From JADKIH01 sp031417555 (lineage in GTDB: Bacteria > Bacteroidota > Bacteroidia > AKYH767-A > 2013-40CM-41-45), in the NCBI GenBank assembly GCA_031417555.1, contig JANOVV010000065.1, positions 16,164 to 80,163 on the forward strand: a stretch of DNA of 64,000 nucleotides, read 5' to 3'. Made by a program: the position numbers and the translations under genes. Every line of letters begins with the position of its first letter. Within the stretch, counting starts at the first letter, position 1. This document shows, piece after piece, positions 53,838 through 62,930 of this stretch. Below the pieces are notes generated by a model that was not told where the DNA came from, did not search any database, and saw only the letters and a list, made by a program, of their open reading frames with translations.

Positions 53838-56096
53838 TTATTTAGTAATTATTGTTTTAAAAACTTTTTGTGCTTTTAAAGACGAAACTTTAGTAAAATA
53901 AATGCCTGCATTAATATTTTTTAAATTAAAGCTTCTGAAATTAATCCCTGCTTCCGTTTTCCAGTTTTCTGAATAGACAGAATGACCAAGCATGTCAAAA
54001 AGTTCAATAGAAAGAATTTCGTTTTTATCTCCTGCGTAATCGAGAGAAAAGAATCCATCATTCGGGTTTGGATACAAATTACAATCGAGCTTAAGGCCGG
54101 GAATATTATCTATCCCATTTATAATCTGAACTACTCTTCTTACCGACCCATATGCATTCACTTTTCCATTACCCCAGGTGTTGTTTCCTCCGGTTTGAAT
54201 AACTCCGGTAAAACCATCTGTGATTGCTGTCTCATTAATAATGTCTTTTATTTCCTGCGGTCCTAAATCGTTTTTTACCTGTAACATCAATGCTGCTATT
54301 CCTGATACAACCGGTGAAGACATCGATGTGCCCAGAAGTTGGCCATAGGGATAATCGCGGTTATTATTTGCATCGTGATAAATATTAACAACAAAAAGAT
54401 ATCCTGATCCAGTAGAAAAATAAGATGAGTCGTATGAGCTTATTGCTGATCCTACCGTTAATCCAGGTGCTGTGATATCGGGTTTAATCCTTCCATCTGT
54501 TGTTGGGCCATGGCTTGAGAATCGAACGCGATCTCCCTGCGTTACATAACCACTGTATGTATATGTTTGAGAACTAACATTGGTCCAATTTGTTTTCGAA
54601 GCATAGGCTCCAACCGTTATTGCAGATTTTGACGTGGCAATATCCGAAATCGTAATTTCCTGATCCCCATCAACTGCCCAGGATTTACCATAACCAAGAA
54701 ATGCGCCGTAATAACCTCTGGTAATAGAAACAAAACTGTTCCAGAAATCTATTGTGCCATCGTTTCCTTTAACGCTGATACATATCGAATCGTTATTTGA
54801 TAATTTACTGTTAAAGTCCAGAAAAATTCTCGGCTTCATATTAAATTCTGATGTGGACGTTATTATTGAAACGAAACACGTATCGCTATTGGATCCAATT
54901 AAAAATAAATCATGCATGCTGTCGTCGAGGCAAACAAAACCGGTGGATGCAATTTGCGAACCATTATACAAGGAAACCTGGGCGCAAAAAGTTTTTCCTG
55001 TATCGCCCCACATATCTACCCATGTTTTTTTCCCTTCGGGGCTGACAGCAATATCTAAAAATGTTTGCACCAGGGTGTCTGATGGCGTAAATGTTTTCTG
55101 AACGTGGATAGTGTCTTGTCCGCTGTTACCCGCAGAACAAACAAATATTTTTCCCGGGCCTGTTAAATTGTCGAGCGCCTGACTAAAAAGGCCGGCGCCA
55201 TCGTGTGGTCCTAGCGGGCTACCCCAGCTTAAGTTTGCAACAGCCGGCTTATTAACCGAAGCAGCATAAGTGAAAATGTAATTTATACCATCGATCATAT
55301 CAGAAACACCTGTTGATATCCATTGATTTTTATCAGGAGTAATTCCAACAAGTACTACATCCGATTTGTATGCAACACCACGAAATTTTTTCCCACCATC
55401 GGGACTTCCGAAACCGGATCCTGTACAAATTCCGCTTACGTGTGTACCATGTGTTTGATCGTCATCGTAACCAACACCCCACATTGCTGTCGAATCTGTA
55501 AGTTCTGTTCCATATACATAACCGGCAGGATTCGGCCCTGAATTATTTTTTTGCAACCATACTTTTTTAACACGAAACCCACTACCGGTAGTATCAAAAT
55601 ACGTCGGGTGGCTGAAATCAAAACCTGCATCGATAACACCAACTACGACTCCTTCACCAGTATAGGTCATTGGTAAATCATATCCTTCATGAACCGAATC
55701 AACACGGGTGTCGGCTCTTGCAAAATCTAAAGTAGGAATTGCAGGCTCGTCGATTTGTATATAATCAATTCCGGATATTTGAATAAACCCTTCAACATTT
55801 TCAATTGGAATTTGTGCAGTCCAGATATTGCCAGCTTTTGTTCCAATTTTTATTCTTAAAGCATTCAACCGGGAAATATCAATGGCATTATTAACTTTTA
55901 TTAGAGCACTTATATAAGTTGTGCTTCTTTCTTTTTTATAAGCATAGTTTCGAACAAGGTTTTGTTCTCCGGTTAAATATTTAATTTCTTTTAAATATTT
56001 TTTGGTAAGCGGGGAAAGTTTCGCTTTGATACTCTGAGCCGGAACGTTGTCGGTAAATAATAAAATAATGAATGATAGGAGCAGAATTTTTTTCAT
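53838..56096 (-). CDS. S8 subtilisin-family secreted protease with T9SS sorting domain
   Basis: The 752-residue protein has a signal peptide (KKILLLSFIILLFTDNVPA). An N-terminal propeptide-like part (about 22-135) precedes the subtilase catalytic domain: Asp156 in VVGVIDAGFDFSHP, His219 in THGTHVSGICTGSG, and the Ser in LGTSMSSPVVSGIAALML (near 590). The oxyanion Asn is in FVCSAGNSGQDT. The C-terminal 80 residues contain YPNPNDGFFSLDY and end in VFKTIITK, a T9SS type A sorting domain. It is predicted to be a secreted or surface protease, the third T9SS substrate in the window. The intact triad implies activity. Confidence 0.93.
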   Translation of the reverse strand: MKKILLLSFIILLFTDNVPAQSIKAKLSPLTKKYLKEIKYLTGEQNLVRNYAYKKERSTTYISALIKVNNAIDISRLNALRIKIGTKAGNIWTAQIPIENVEGFIQISGIDYIQIDEPAIPTLDFARADTRVDSVHEGYDLPMTYTGEGVVVGVIDAGFDFSHPTYFDTTGSGFRVKKVWLQKNNSGPNPAGYVYGTELTDSTAMWGVGYDDDQTHGTHVSGICTGSGFGSPDGGKKFRGVAYKSDVVLVGITPDKNQWISTGVSDMIDGINYIFTYAASVNKPAVANLSWGSPLGPHDGAGLFSQALDNLTGPGKIFVCSAGNSGQDTIHVQKTFTPSDTLVQTFLDIAVSPEGKKTWVDMWGDTGKTFCAQVSLYNGSQIASTGFVCLDDSMHDLFLIGSNSDTCFVSIITSTSEFNMKPRIFLDFNSKLSNNDSICISVKGNDGTIDFWNSFVSITRGYYGAFLGYGKSWAVDGDQEITISDIATSKSAITVGAYASKTNWTNVSSQTYTYSGYVTQGDRVRFSSHGPTTDGRIKPDITAPGLTVGSAISSYDSSYFSTGSGYLFVVNIYHDANNNRDYPYGQLLGTSMSSPVVSGIAALMLQVKNDLGPQEIKDIINETAITDGFTGVIQTGGNNTWGNGKVNAYGSVRRVVQIINGIDNIPGLKLDCNLYPNPNDGFFSLDYAGDKNEILSIELFDMLGHSVYSENWKTEAGINFRSFNLKNINAGIYFTKVSSLKAQKVFKTIITK

Positions 56097-56205
56097 GGTA
56101 TGTTTAAGATAGCAGGTAAAGTTATCAAATTTCTTATTATGGCTATTATGATTTATTCTTGATTGGAATGATTGTGTTCAATAATTCAATTCATTTATTT
56201 TGTGC

Positions 56206-56958
56206 TTATCTGCCTGTTTCATCAAGTACTTTTGTATATTTCTTTAGATATTTCAAAAATATATACAAGATTACTGATATGATACAGCTATAGATTAGAA
56301 ATAAATTATTTATTTTTTGATTGGTAACATAGCACCCGGCTGCATAAAAAATAAAAAAGATTAGGAAAACAGCCACTAAACCATTTTTTTCTTTTTTCAA
56401 TACTTTCTTCCAGCTAAAAGGAAGTCCGGGCTTTTCGAATTGTTTAAATGCAGGAATAAAAGCCGGTGTCTGGCTTGCCCATAAAGTATAAGTGGTGCCG
56501 AATTTTTTTCTTAAAAACTGTTCTTCAGCAAACATTATTCTTTCATAATACACCCAATAGATAAAAATAAAAGAAATAATAAACCAAAAATTAAACGTCA
56601 GCATTGCAACACCAAGCCACATGAAAAAATTACCTAAATAAAGCGGATGTCTGACGATTGAATAAATTCCTGTCGAGTTTAATACATCAGCAAGTTGTCC
56701 GGAAGTATTCCTTCCCGATGTATTTGCGGGAGTGTGACCAACAGTATAAGACCTGATTATTAATCCAAATAAAGAAATAGATAAACACAAATATTGATAA
56801 ATGTCCTCTTGTATTAGTTTTTGATTGTCTAATATTTCTGAATTCATTTTTGTTTGCAGAAATATAATAAAGCCTATCACAAGAATAATAATCGGAAATG
56901 TTCCTCTGTGTTTGAATAAAAAATTCCCTTGTGATTCCATTTCTTCCTGTAAGGCCAT
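56206..56958 (-). CDS. Isoprenylcysteine carboxyl-methyltransferase-like (ICMT/PEMT) membrane protein
   Basis: The 250-residue protein has five or more membrane helices and the ICMT/phospholipid-methyltransferase core: NSTGIYSIVRHPLYLGNFFMWLG (RHPxYxG, about 87-109). FAEEQFLRKKFGTTYTLWASQTPAFIP (E-E...Y motif, about 145-171) forms the SAM-binding site in the family. Bacterial members methylate unknown substrates, some being lipids or sterol-like molecules. The longer C-terminus carries two extra helices. It is upstream of, and probably unrelated to, the MFS gene. Confidence 0.8.
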   Translation of the reverse strand: MALQEEMESQGNFLFKHRGTFPIIILVIGFIIFLQTKMNSEILDNQKLIQEDIYQYLCLSISLFGLIIRSYTVGHTPANTSGRNTSGQLADVLNSTGIYSIVRHPLYLGNFFMWLGVAMLTFNFWFIISFIFIYWVYYERIMFAEEQFLRKKFGTTYTLWASQTPAFIPAFKQFEKPGLPFSWKKVLKKEKNGLVAVFLIFFIFYAAGCYVTNQKINNLFLIYSCIISVILYIFLKYLKKYTKVLDETGR

Positions 56959-57035
56959 GATTTATTTTTTAAATTGTTTTTATTTCGATTAATTGATTGC
57001 CGAAAGTTAATGATTTTGTGAGTATTACTTTATTT

Positions 57036-58223
57036 TTATTTTTTGATCCTTTCTATGGAAGGAATACTTATCGATGTTATGAAATACAAAGCAACCAAAA
57101 CAACTGCAACTGCAGAGGCAACAAAGGCGGCTTTAACACCAAATTGATACCATACAAATCCTGTGGCAGCGCTGGCTAGCATTGTACAAATACTTTGAAA
57201 GCCTGAAAATGTTCCAATAGCTGTTGCTGTATCTTTTTTATCGGTTATATTACTTATCAATGCTTTGGATATCCCTTCGGTTGCTGCTGCATATAGTCCA
57301 TAGATAAAAAATAATATGAAGTATATAACCTGGCTATCGCTTAATGCCATACCTAAATAAACAATAGAAAAAAGTAAAAGTCCGATAATCAATATTTTTT
57401 TTAAGCCTATTATGTCAGCTATAATTCCAACAGGAAAAGCAAATATTGCGTAGATTAGGTTATAAAAAATATATGCTCCAATAACCATTTGATCATTCAA
57501 ACCGGATTGCTTTGCTTTTAATAATAAAAAAACATCGGAGCTGTTAAATAATGTAAATACCAGTAAACCGATAACCACTTTACGATAAATCTTTGGGCTT
57601 TCTTTCCAATAATTTATAAATGAAAACAATTTTACTTTATTTCCTTCAATTAAAATGTTTTTCTTTTTATCTTTTATATAAAATGAAGCTGCCACAGCAA
57701 TTAGTCCGGGTACAAATGCAACAATGAAAAGTGTTTTATAATCTTCCGGATAATACCACAAATAAAGCAATGCCAATAGAGGGCCGATTACAGCGCCGAG
57801 CGTATCCATCGATCGGTGAAATCCAAAAATTTTACCTTTGGTTTCTGCAGTAGCTTCATCAGAAAGTTTAGCATCACGGGCTCCCGTTCTGATTCCCTTA
57901 CCGAAACGATCTATAGTTCGTGCAAAGAAAATCCACAATGGAAAAATGAATAATGCCATCATTGGTTTTGAAATGGCACTTAATGCATAACCAAACTGAA
58001 TAAACGGTGCGCGTTTGCCGGAGTTATCCGAAAGTTTACCAAAATACCCTTTGCTTAATCCGGCAATGGCTTCTGCTACACCTTCAAGTATACCAATTAA
58101 AACTATAGAGAAACCGATACTCTTTAAATAAATCGGCATTATTGGATAAAGCATTTCGCTTGCCATGTCTGTAAACAGACTTACGAGTGAAAGGACCCAA
58201 ACCGTTCTTGTTATATACTTCAA
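57036..58223 (-). CDS. Major facilitator superfamily (MFS) transporter
   Basis: The 395-residue protein has about 12 membrane helices. The N-terminal half reads WVLSLVSLFTDMASEMLYPIMPIYLKSIGFSI, with the MFS loop 2-3 motif around GLSKGYFGKLSDNSGKRAPFIQFGYALSA (about 54-82). The second half has FPVGIIADIIGLKKIL as the pseudo-repeat of that loop. The start resembles the DMASEMLYP-type MFS group found near heavy-metal and drug resistance genes, but the substrate is not evident. The 3' end lies 77 bases from the ICMT-like gene, which follows on the same strand. Confidence 0.88.
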   Translation of the reverse strand: MKYITRTVWVLSLVSLFTDMASEMLYPIMPIYLKSIGFSIVLIGILEGVAEAIAGLSKGYFGKLSDNSGKRAPFIQFGYALSAISKPMMALFIFPLWIFFARTIDRFGKGIRTGARDAKLSDEATAETKGKIFGFHRSMDTLGAVIGPLLALLYLWYYPEDYKTLFIVAFVPGLIAVAASFYIKDKKKNILIEGNKVKLFSFINYWKESPKIYRKVVIGLLVFTLFNSSDVFLLLKAKQSGLNDQMVIGAYIFYNLIYAIFAFPVGIIADIIGLKKILIIGLLLFSIVYLGMALSDSQVIYFILFFIYGLYAAATEGISKALISNITDKKDTATAIGTFSGFQSICTMLASAATGFVWYQFGVKAAFVASAVAVVLVALYFITSISIPSIERIKK

Positions 58224-58331
58224 GATTAAATTTATTTAATATTATTTATTGCTTTACTTTTTGATCTTTTTTTAATTAGGTATGTTTTGCAATAAAATAA
58301 GTCTGTCCTAATATTTATTTAATCATACCCA

Positions 58332-58364
58332 ATAAAAAAAGGCTACAGAACGCTGCAGCCTTTT
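58332..58364 (-). terminator. Rho-independent terminator
   Basis: The stem aaggct-a-cag / ctg-c-agcctt with loop aacg is followed on the minus strand by a T run (taaaaaaagg complement). It lies about 25 bases after the stop of the 58389 beta-barrel gene, so it ends that transcript. It lies between that gene and the MFS gene. Confidence 0.75.
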
Positions 58365-58388
58365 AAATTTGAATATTGTCGAATCGCT

Positions 58389-58940
58389 TTAAAACTTGTA
58401 AACAAGTCCAATGTTCAGAAGGGAAATCCCACTTCCAAGTTCTAGAAATCCTCCGAAGCTATCGTTAAAATAATATCTTCCACCGACATAGCCGGTTAAA
58501 ATCACATCACTTGCTCCGTAATTATAATTATAAATCGTTTCGTTGCTGGTATAACTGACAATCCTCATGGCCAACATCAAACCTCCATAAACATCAAATT
58601 TATCGGAGCTTATTCCATTATAGTGGTAAGCGCTTCTTACGCCGAAAATGGTATAGTTCCATTTGCTGTTAAAATTTGAATATCCGTAATCATATTTATA
58701 AGTTTTAAATGCAGCATAAGCACCCAAACTAACTACTCCCGAGCCACCCATTGACCACATTCCTCGTTCGAATTGTAAATTAATAGCGGGTGATTGTGAT
58801 CCATATGTAAAACCAGAACCATAACCTCCCCCAACGCCTATACCAACTCCAATGACATTGGAACCTACATCAAAATGGCCTTGTCCGAAAGCCGTATTAA
58901 TAACTACGAAAGCAAATAAGCAAGTAATGATTTTTTTCAT
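58389..58940 (-). CDS. Small secreted beta-barrel-type outer-membrane protein
   Basis: This 183-residue protein has a signal peptide (KKIITCLFAFVVINTAFG) and a mature part of short, alternating strands rich in Gly, Tyr and Ser (for example GVGIGVGGGYGSGFTYG, GYVGGRYYFNDSFGGFLELGSG). It ends in the aromatic residue Phe (LLNIGLVYKF), as outer-membrane barrels do. Function unknown. A strong hairpin terminator follows and a TATATTTG-type element is 43 bases upstream, so it is a one-gene unit. Confidence 0.78.
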   Translation of the reverse strand: MKKIITCLFAFVVINTAFGQGHFDVGSNVIGVGIGVGGGYGSGFTYGSQSPAINLQFERGMWSMGGSGVVSLGAYAAFKTYKYDYGYSNFNSKWNYTIFGVRSAYHYNGISSDKFDVYGGLMLAMRIVSYTSNETIYNYNYGASDVILTGYVGGRYYFNDSFGGFLELGSGISLLNIGLVYKF

Positions 58941-58983
58941 TTTATGTGTTTTTAGTGTGTTTGTTTCAGATGCTAATTAAAAA

Positions 58984-58991
58984 CAAATATA
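58984..58991 (-). promoter_or_regulatory. Possible -7 promoter element TATATTTG
   Basis: On the minus strand TATATTTG fits TAnnTTTG; the ATG of the beta-barrel gene is 43 bases downstream. Confidence 0.4.
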
Positions 58992-59088
58992 TAAGAAAAT
59001 CAATTAGTTGATAAGAAAGTTTTTATTTTGCTATAATCTAAACTAGTACTTTCAAAAAAGTTATATAATAAGGGATATTGACATTTAG

Positions 59089-59096
59089 TATCTTTG
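59089..59096 (+). promoter_or_regulatory. Bacteroidota -7 promoter element TATCTTTG before pgk
   Basis: TATCTTTG fits TAnnTTTG and ends nine bases before the pgk ATG (59106). That is the same spacing as before the gene at 24846 and implies a very short or absent leader. Confidence 0.45.
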
Positions 59097-59105
59097 AAAA
59101 ATCTT

Positions 59106-60296
59106 ATGAAAACAATTGATAATATATTATTTATTAATGAAAAAGCACTTATTCGTGTCGATTTCAATGTCCCACTAGATAAGGATTTTAATATTACAGA
59201 CGATTCCCGAATGCGTGCTACTTTGCCGACCCTAAAGAAAATCCTTAACGATGGCGGCTCTTTGATTCTTATGTCTCACTTGGGCAGGCCAAAGGACGGA
59301 CCTTCTGAAAAATATTCATTGAAACATCTTGTGAATCATCTTTCAGAACTTCTTGGCAGACCAATTATTTTTGCTGAGGATTGTATCGGAGAAAAAACAA
59401 AAATGCTTGCAGTTGCATTAAAGCCAGGTGAAGTTTTACTACTGGAAAATCTTCGTTTTCATAAAGAAGAAGAAAAGGGTGATAAAGATTTTGCAAAGCA
59501 ACTCGCATCTCTGGGGACAGTGTATGTTAACGATGCTTTCGGAACTGCCCATCGGGCGCATGCATCAACATCTATTGTTGCCGATTTTTTTCCGGGTAAG
59601 AAATTTTTCGGTTATGTGATGGCTGGAGAAATTGAAAATGCCGATCGTGTTCTAAACCATCCTGAAAAACCTTTTACCGCTATCATGGGCGGAGCTAAAG
59701 TTTCAGATAAAATTCTTCTCATCGAACAACTTCTTAAAAAGGTAGATAATTTAATTATTGCCGGCGGTATGGCTTTTACATTTATAAAGGCGCAAGGAGG
59801 AAAAATAGGGTCTTCGCTCGTAGAAGAAGACAAACTTACACTTGCTTTACATATTCTTGAGACTGCCAAAAAGATGAATGTGAAAATATATCTGCCGTCT
59901 GATTCAATTATCGCTGATAAGTTCGATGCAAATGCAAACTACCGTGTTTGTGAAATAAATAATATTCCTGATGGATGGATGGGGCTTGATATAGGGCCGG
60001 AATCAGAAAAAAACTTCTCTCTTGTAATAAAAAAATCAAACACAATTATATGGAATGGCCCCGCCGGAGTTTTTGAATTTGAAAATTTTTCGCACGGTAC
60101 CAAATCTGTTGCAGAAAATATTGCCGATGCAACTTCGCATGGTGCATTTTCACTAATAGGCGGCGGCGACTCTGCAGCAGCTATTAATAAATTTAATCTT
60201 GCCGATAAAGTTTCTTATGTTTCTACGGGCGGCGGCGCTTTGTTAGAATATATGGAAGGAAAAGTTTTGCCGGGGATAGAGGCTATTTTAAATTAA
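59106..60296 (+). CDS. pgk: Phosphoglycerate kinase
   Basis: Pgk converts 1,3-bisphosphoglycerate and ADP to 3-phosphoglycerate and ATP in glycolysis. ATG 59106 gives 396 residues, the family length; the frame opens 12 bases earlier at a TTG inside the promoter-like element, which is unlikely. Motifs: RVDFNVPLDKDFNITDDSR, LILMSHLGRPKDGPSEKYSL, LLENLRFHKEEEKGD, NDAFGTAHRAHAST, AIMGGAKVSDKILLIEQLLKKVD, IWNGPAGVFEFENFSHGT and the C-terminal IGGGDSAAAINKF...VSTGGGALLEYMEGK. All active-site residues appear present. It stands alone with its own promoter-like element. Confidence 0.98.
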   Translation: MKTIDNILFINEKALIRVDFNVPLDKDFNITDDSRMRATLPTLKKILNDGGSLILMSHLGRPKDGPSEKYSLKHLVNHLSELLGRPIIFAEDCIGEKTKMLAVALKPGEVLLLENLRFHKEEEKGDKDFAKQLASLGTVYVNDAFGTAHRAHASTSIVADFFPGKKFFGYVMAGEIENADRVLNHPEKPFTAIMGGAKVSDKILLIEQLLKKVDNLIIAGGMAFTFIKAQGGKIGSSLVEEDKLTLALHILETAKKMNVKIYLPSDSIIADKFDANANYRVCEINNIPDGWMGLDIGPESEKNFSLVIKKSNTIIWNGPAGVFEFENFSHGTKSVAENIADATSHGAFSLIGGGDSAAAINKFNLADKVSYVSTGGGALLEYMEGKVLPGIEAILN

Positions 60297-60343
60297 TTGA
60301 TTTGTTGGTTTATAAATATCCGTTTTTATTTTTCGTCGCGAAA

Positions 60344-60377
60344 CTCTGCGAGCCTTGGCGTCCGTTGCGTTAAAAAA
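60344..60377 (+). repeat. Dispersed 'ctctgcg...gcgttaaaa' intergenic repeat, copy at pgk 3' end
   Basis: ctctgcgagccttggcgtccgttgcgttaaaaaa is an uninterrupted copy of the repeat into which the group II intron at 19.3-21.2 kb has inserted. It lies about 45 bases after the pgk stop. Confidence 0.6.
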
Positions 60378-60484
60378 CCAACGATCCAAGTTTCCAAAAC
60401 AGTTAAATAAATTGAAATAAAATAATACCTGCTTTTGTAAAATTATGTTTTTCATATCCTGTAATAAGCCCTGGTAAGTATTTA

Positions 60485-60820
60485 CTAAACAATTTTTTCT
60501 ACAACAACCCCTGTTCCATAAGCAAGTACTTCTGTAAGTCCGCTCATAACATCATTGGCATCGTAACGCATATTAATTATTGCATTGGCTCCAAGTTCTT
60601 CTCCGTGTTTAATCATTAATTGTAATGCTTCTTCACGTGCATTTTCACATAGTTCAGTATAGATAGAACTTTTGCCGCCAAAGATAGTCATGAAGCCGCC
60701 TGCAATATTTCCTATAATACTTCGTGAGCGGACTGTGATTCCTCTGACCAATCCTAATTGTTTGACAATCTTATATCCTTCCAGTGAAGTGCTCGTTGTA
60801 ATTAATGTTGTGTTTTTCAT
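60485..60820 (-). CDS. YbjQ-family (DUF74, heavy-metal-binding-like) protein
   Basis: The 111-residue protein matches the YbjQ/UPF0145 family. It begins with TTSTSLEGYKIVKQLGLVRGITVRSRSIIGNI. A helical segment CENAREEALQLMIKHGEELGANAIINMRYDAND follows, and the end is VLAYGTGVVVEKI. The fold is a pentameric alpha/beta barrel domain; a function in metal or stress response is only suggested. No cysteine or His cluster is seen for metal. Its 15-bp distance from the DUF1624-type gene on the same strand suggests one operon. Confidence 0.88.
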   Translation of the reverse strand: MKNTTLITTSTSLEGYKIVKQLGLVRGITVRSRSIIGNIAGGFMTIFGGKSSIYTELCENAREEALQLMIKHGEELGANAIINMRYDANDVMSGLTEVLAYGTGVVVEKIV

Positions 60821-60835
60821 ATTGCTTATACTTTT

Positions 60836-62008
60836 TTAAAGATAACTCAACCACCATTTGTCTCTATTATTTTGTTTATAAATATCGAACTTTTTACATA
60901 ATGGATAAAGTATTGCAATTACTCCCATCCACACTAAATAAACAACCCAAAGCCTAAAACCATATCCCCTCAATTGCGGAACATCGGATACCCAATCCTG
61001 CAAAAGCATTTTATCCCATCCATATCCTGATAGCTGAGCAAATAACAATGCAATTAAATGGATAAGGTACAGATGGAGTATGTAATAGAAAAAGGGAACT
61101 CTTCCGAACACACTAAAGAAGTTTACAAACTTGCCTTTAATCTTTTCGCCATTCGCTAAAAAAATCAGAACCGGACCTAAAGTCATGAGAAGATATAATA
61201 ACGATGGAGGATATTTCATCGGATTTAAAAAGTTCATCGCCGTTTTTGTAATTGTATCATAGTGCTGCCATTGGAGTGGATCGCCATATATATTTATCGC
61301 CCGAAGGATAATAAATAATGCGATTGATGAAATCCCAATAATATTCAGTGCTTTTTTCCTACGTACAGCGTTGTATGAGCTTTCATAAAACAGGCCAAAA
61401 CAATAGCCTAAAGACATGACGGCAATCCAGGGAACTACAGGGTATCCGATAAAAAATTTAAAATTATCTGAGACTTTAAAAAAACCACCGTCATGAATCA
61501 TTGCCCACCAAACATTTCCATCAAAATGAATTGTATCAAGAAGGTTGTGTCCAAAAATAAGAATACAACTAAATATTAAAATAAATGTTCTCGGTAGATA
61601 GACAAGCGCTGCTAAAAAAATCATACTTATTCCCAATGCCCAAATTACAAACAAGCCGTCCGTTCTGAATTGTACATCAAAAAACCAGGCAAAATTTACA
61701 ATTGTTATTTCTATAAAAACCAACCATAAACCGCGTTTAAACAAAAAAGCAGAAAGTTCTCCGGTGTTTTTTCTCCTACCAACAAAAAAAGCTGAAATAC
61801 CGGCAAGAAAACTAAATGTCGGAGCACAATAATGTGTTATCCATCTTGTAAAATAAATGGGTATCGAAGTTTGATTAGGATCAGTTGGGTCGTAAATAAA
61901 AGCAGAAAGGTGAAAATAATCTCTTGTATGGTCAAGTGCCATAATCACCATAACCAGGCCTTTTAAAAAATCTATTGATTCAATTCTGTTATTGGTTAAT
62001 GCAGCCAT
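60836..62008 (-). CDS. DUF1624 / heparan-alpha-glucosaminide N-acetyltransferase-like membrane protein
   Basis: ATG 62008 gives 390 residues (MAALTNNRIESIDFLKGLVMVIMALDHTRDYF); the frame is open ten codons earlier, from 62038. The N-terminal RIESIDFLKGLVMVIMALDHTRDYFH is the conserved signature of DUF1624/HGSNAT-type acyltransferases, in which the His is thought to take part in acetyl transfer across the membrane. About ten membrane helices follow. Its acceptor is unknown, possibly an envelope sugar. The YbjQ-family gene is 15 bp downstream, same direction. Confidence 0.8.
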   Translation of the reverse strand: MAALTNNRIESIDFLKGLVMVIMALDHTRDYFHLSAFIYDPTDPNQTSIPIYFTRWITHYCAPTFSFLAGISAFFVGRRKNTGELSAFLFKRGLWLVFIEITIVNFAWFFDVQFRTDGLFVIWALGISMIFLAALVYLPRTFILIFSCILIFGHNLLDTIHFDGNVWWAMIHDGGFFKVSDNFKFFIGYPVVPWIAVMSLGYCFGLFYESSYNAVRRKKALNIIGISSIALFIILRAINIYGDPLQWQHYDTITKTAMNFLNPMKYPPSLLYLLMTLGPVLIFLANGEKIKGKFVNFFSVFGRVPFFYYILHLYLIHLIALLFAQLSGYGWDKMLLQDWVSDVPQLRGYGFRLWVVYLVWMGVIAILYPLCKKFDIYKQNNRDKWWLSYL

Positions 62009-62139
62009 GAATGATTTTTTTAAAAATAGGCAATACAAACATAATCTAAAATGAATTAAATAGGTAATAATTGAAATAAATTAATTATCATGAAAACTAT
62101 TTTCTTAATCAACCCCGACACGCTTCCTTTCAACTCATT

Positions 62140-62919
62140 TCATCCTTTTTCTTTTTTTGTAACATAGAAAATAAGTCCGGCCACTGAAAATACTATAAAA
62201 TATGTTATTGCCAGCCAATGAATATTTATTCCTTCAGGAATTTGATGTGCGTTCTTAAATATTTTCATAAAGTAAAATAAACTATAAGAATACGGCATAA
62301 TGAAACCGTATTTGACAGACAATGCAAACAATGACGCAACTAAGAGAAGTAAACCAGATCCAATGGAAACGAAAAAGTTTTTATACTTAATACTTAATAA
62401 ATATTGCAGTGCAATAATCGGCAAACAGGTAATAAAAAATCCAATGTTGGTTTTTAGGAAATATAAAAATGGAATGGGCCCCGCTGGAAAAGGAATGTTC
62501 GTATAAATTATAGATGGGATTATTCCTACAAGTAAAATTCCAATATTGAATATAAGAAAAAACTGAACCATCATCGTTAATACTACTGCATACTTAGCTA
62601 AAAATATTGTCGACAACCTTTGTGGTGTTGTATGTACTTGTTTCCAGGAATTATTTTTATATTCCAATTGAGCAATCAGACTTGTCGATAATATTATACC
62701 CATTGGTAAAATAAATAAAGCTGTTGGCTCCCAACACTCACTAAAAATGTTTTTCCAAAATAAGGGTGATTTTAATTCTGCAATTAGTTTTTCGCCTTTA
62801 ACTATTTGTTCAATAAAAATAATAGCCGGAATAAAAATGCCCCCCAATATTACAAGCCAGGAAGCGAGGCTTCTTTTTCTTTTGATCCATTCACTTTGAA
62901 AACAATAAAAAAAATTCAT
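62140..62919 (-). CDS. ABC-2-type transporter permease
   Basis: The 259-residue protein has six predicted membrane helices and a cytoplasmic N-terminus reading CFQSEWIKRKRSLASWLVILGG, as in lantibiotic-immunity/ABC-2 permeases of the LanE/MutE group. The EYKNNSWKQVHTTPQRLSTIFLAKY segment (about 90-115) is the coupling helix that contacts the ATPase. Together with the ATPase 11 bp upstream it forms a two-gene exporter, similar in layout to antibiotic or bacteriocin self-protection pumps. Substrate unknown. Confidence 0.88.
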   Translation of the reverse strand: MNFFYCFQSEWIKRKRSLASWLVILGGIFIPAIIFIEQIVKGEKLIAELKSPLFWKNIFSECWEPTALFILPMGIILSTSLIAQLEYKNNSWKQVHTTPQRLSTIFLAKYAVVLTMMVQFFLIFNIGILLVGIIPSIIYTNIPFPAGPIPFLYFLKTNIGFFITCLPIIALQYLLSIKYKNFFVSIGSGLLLLVASLFALSVKYGFIMPYSYSLFYFMKIFKNAHQIPEGINIHWLAITYFIVFSVAGLIFYVTKKEKG

Positions 62920-62930
62920 CTTTAATTCGA

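Noticed and set aside
58260..58388. Possible small RNA between the MFS and beta-barrel genes
   Set aside because: The only structure is the hairpin with a T run, better explained as a terminator for the minus-strand gene.
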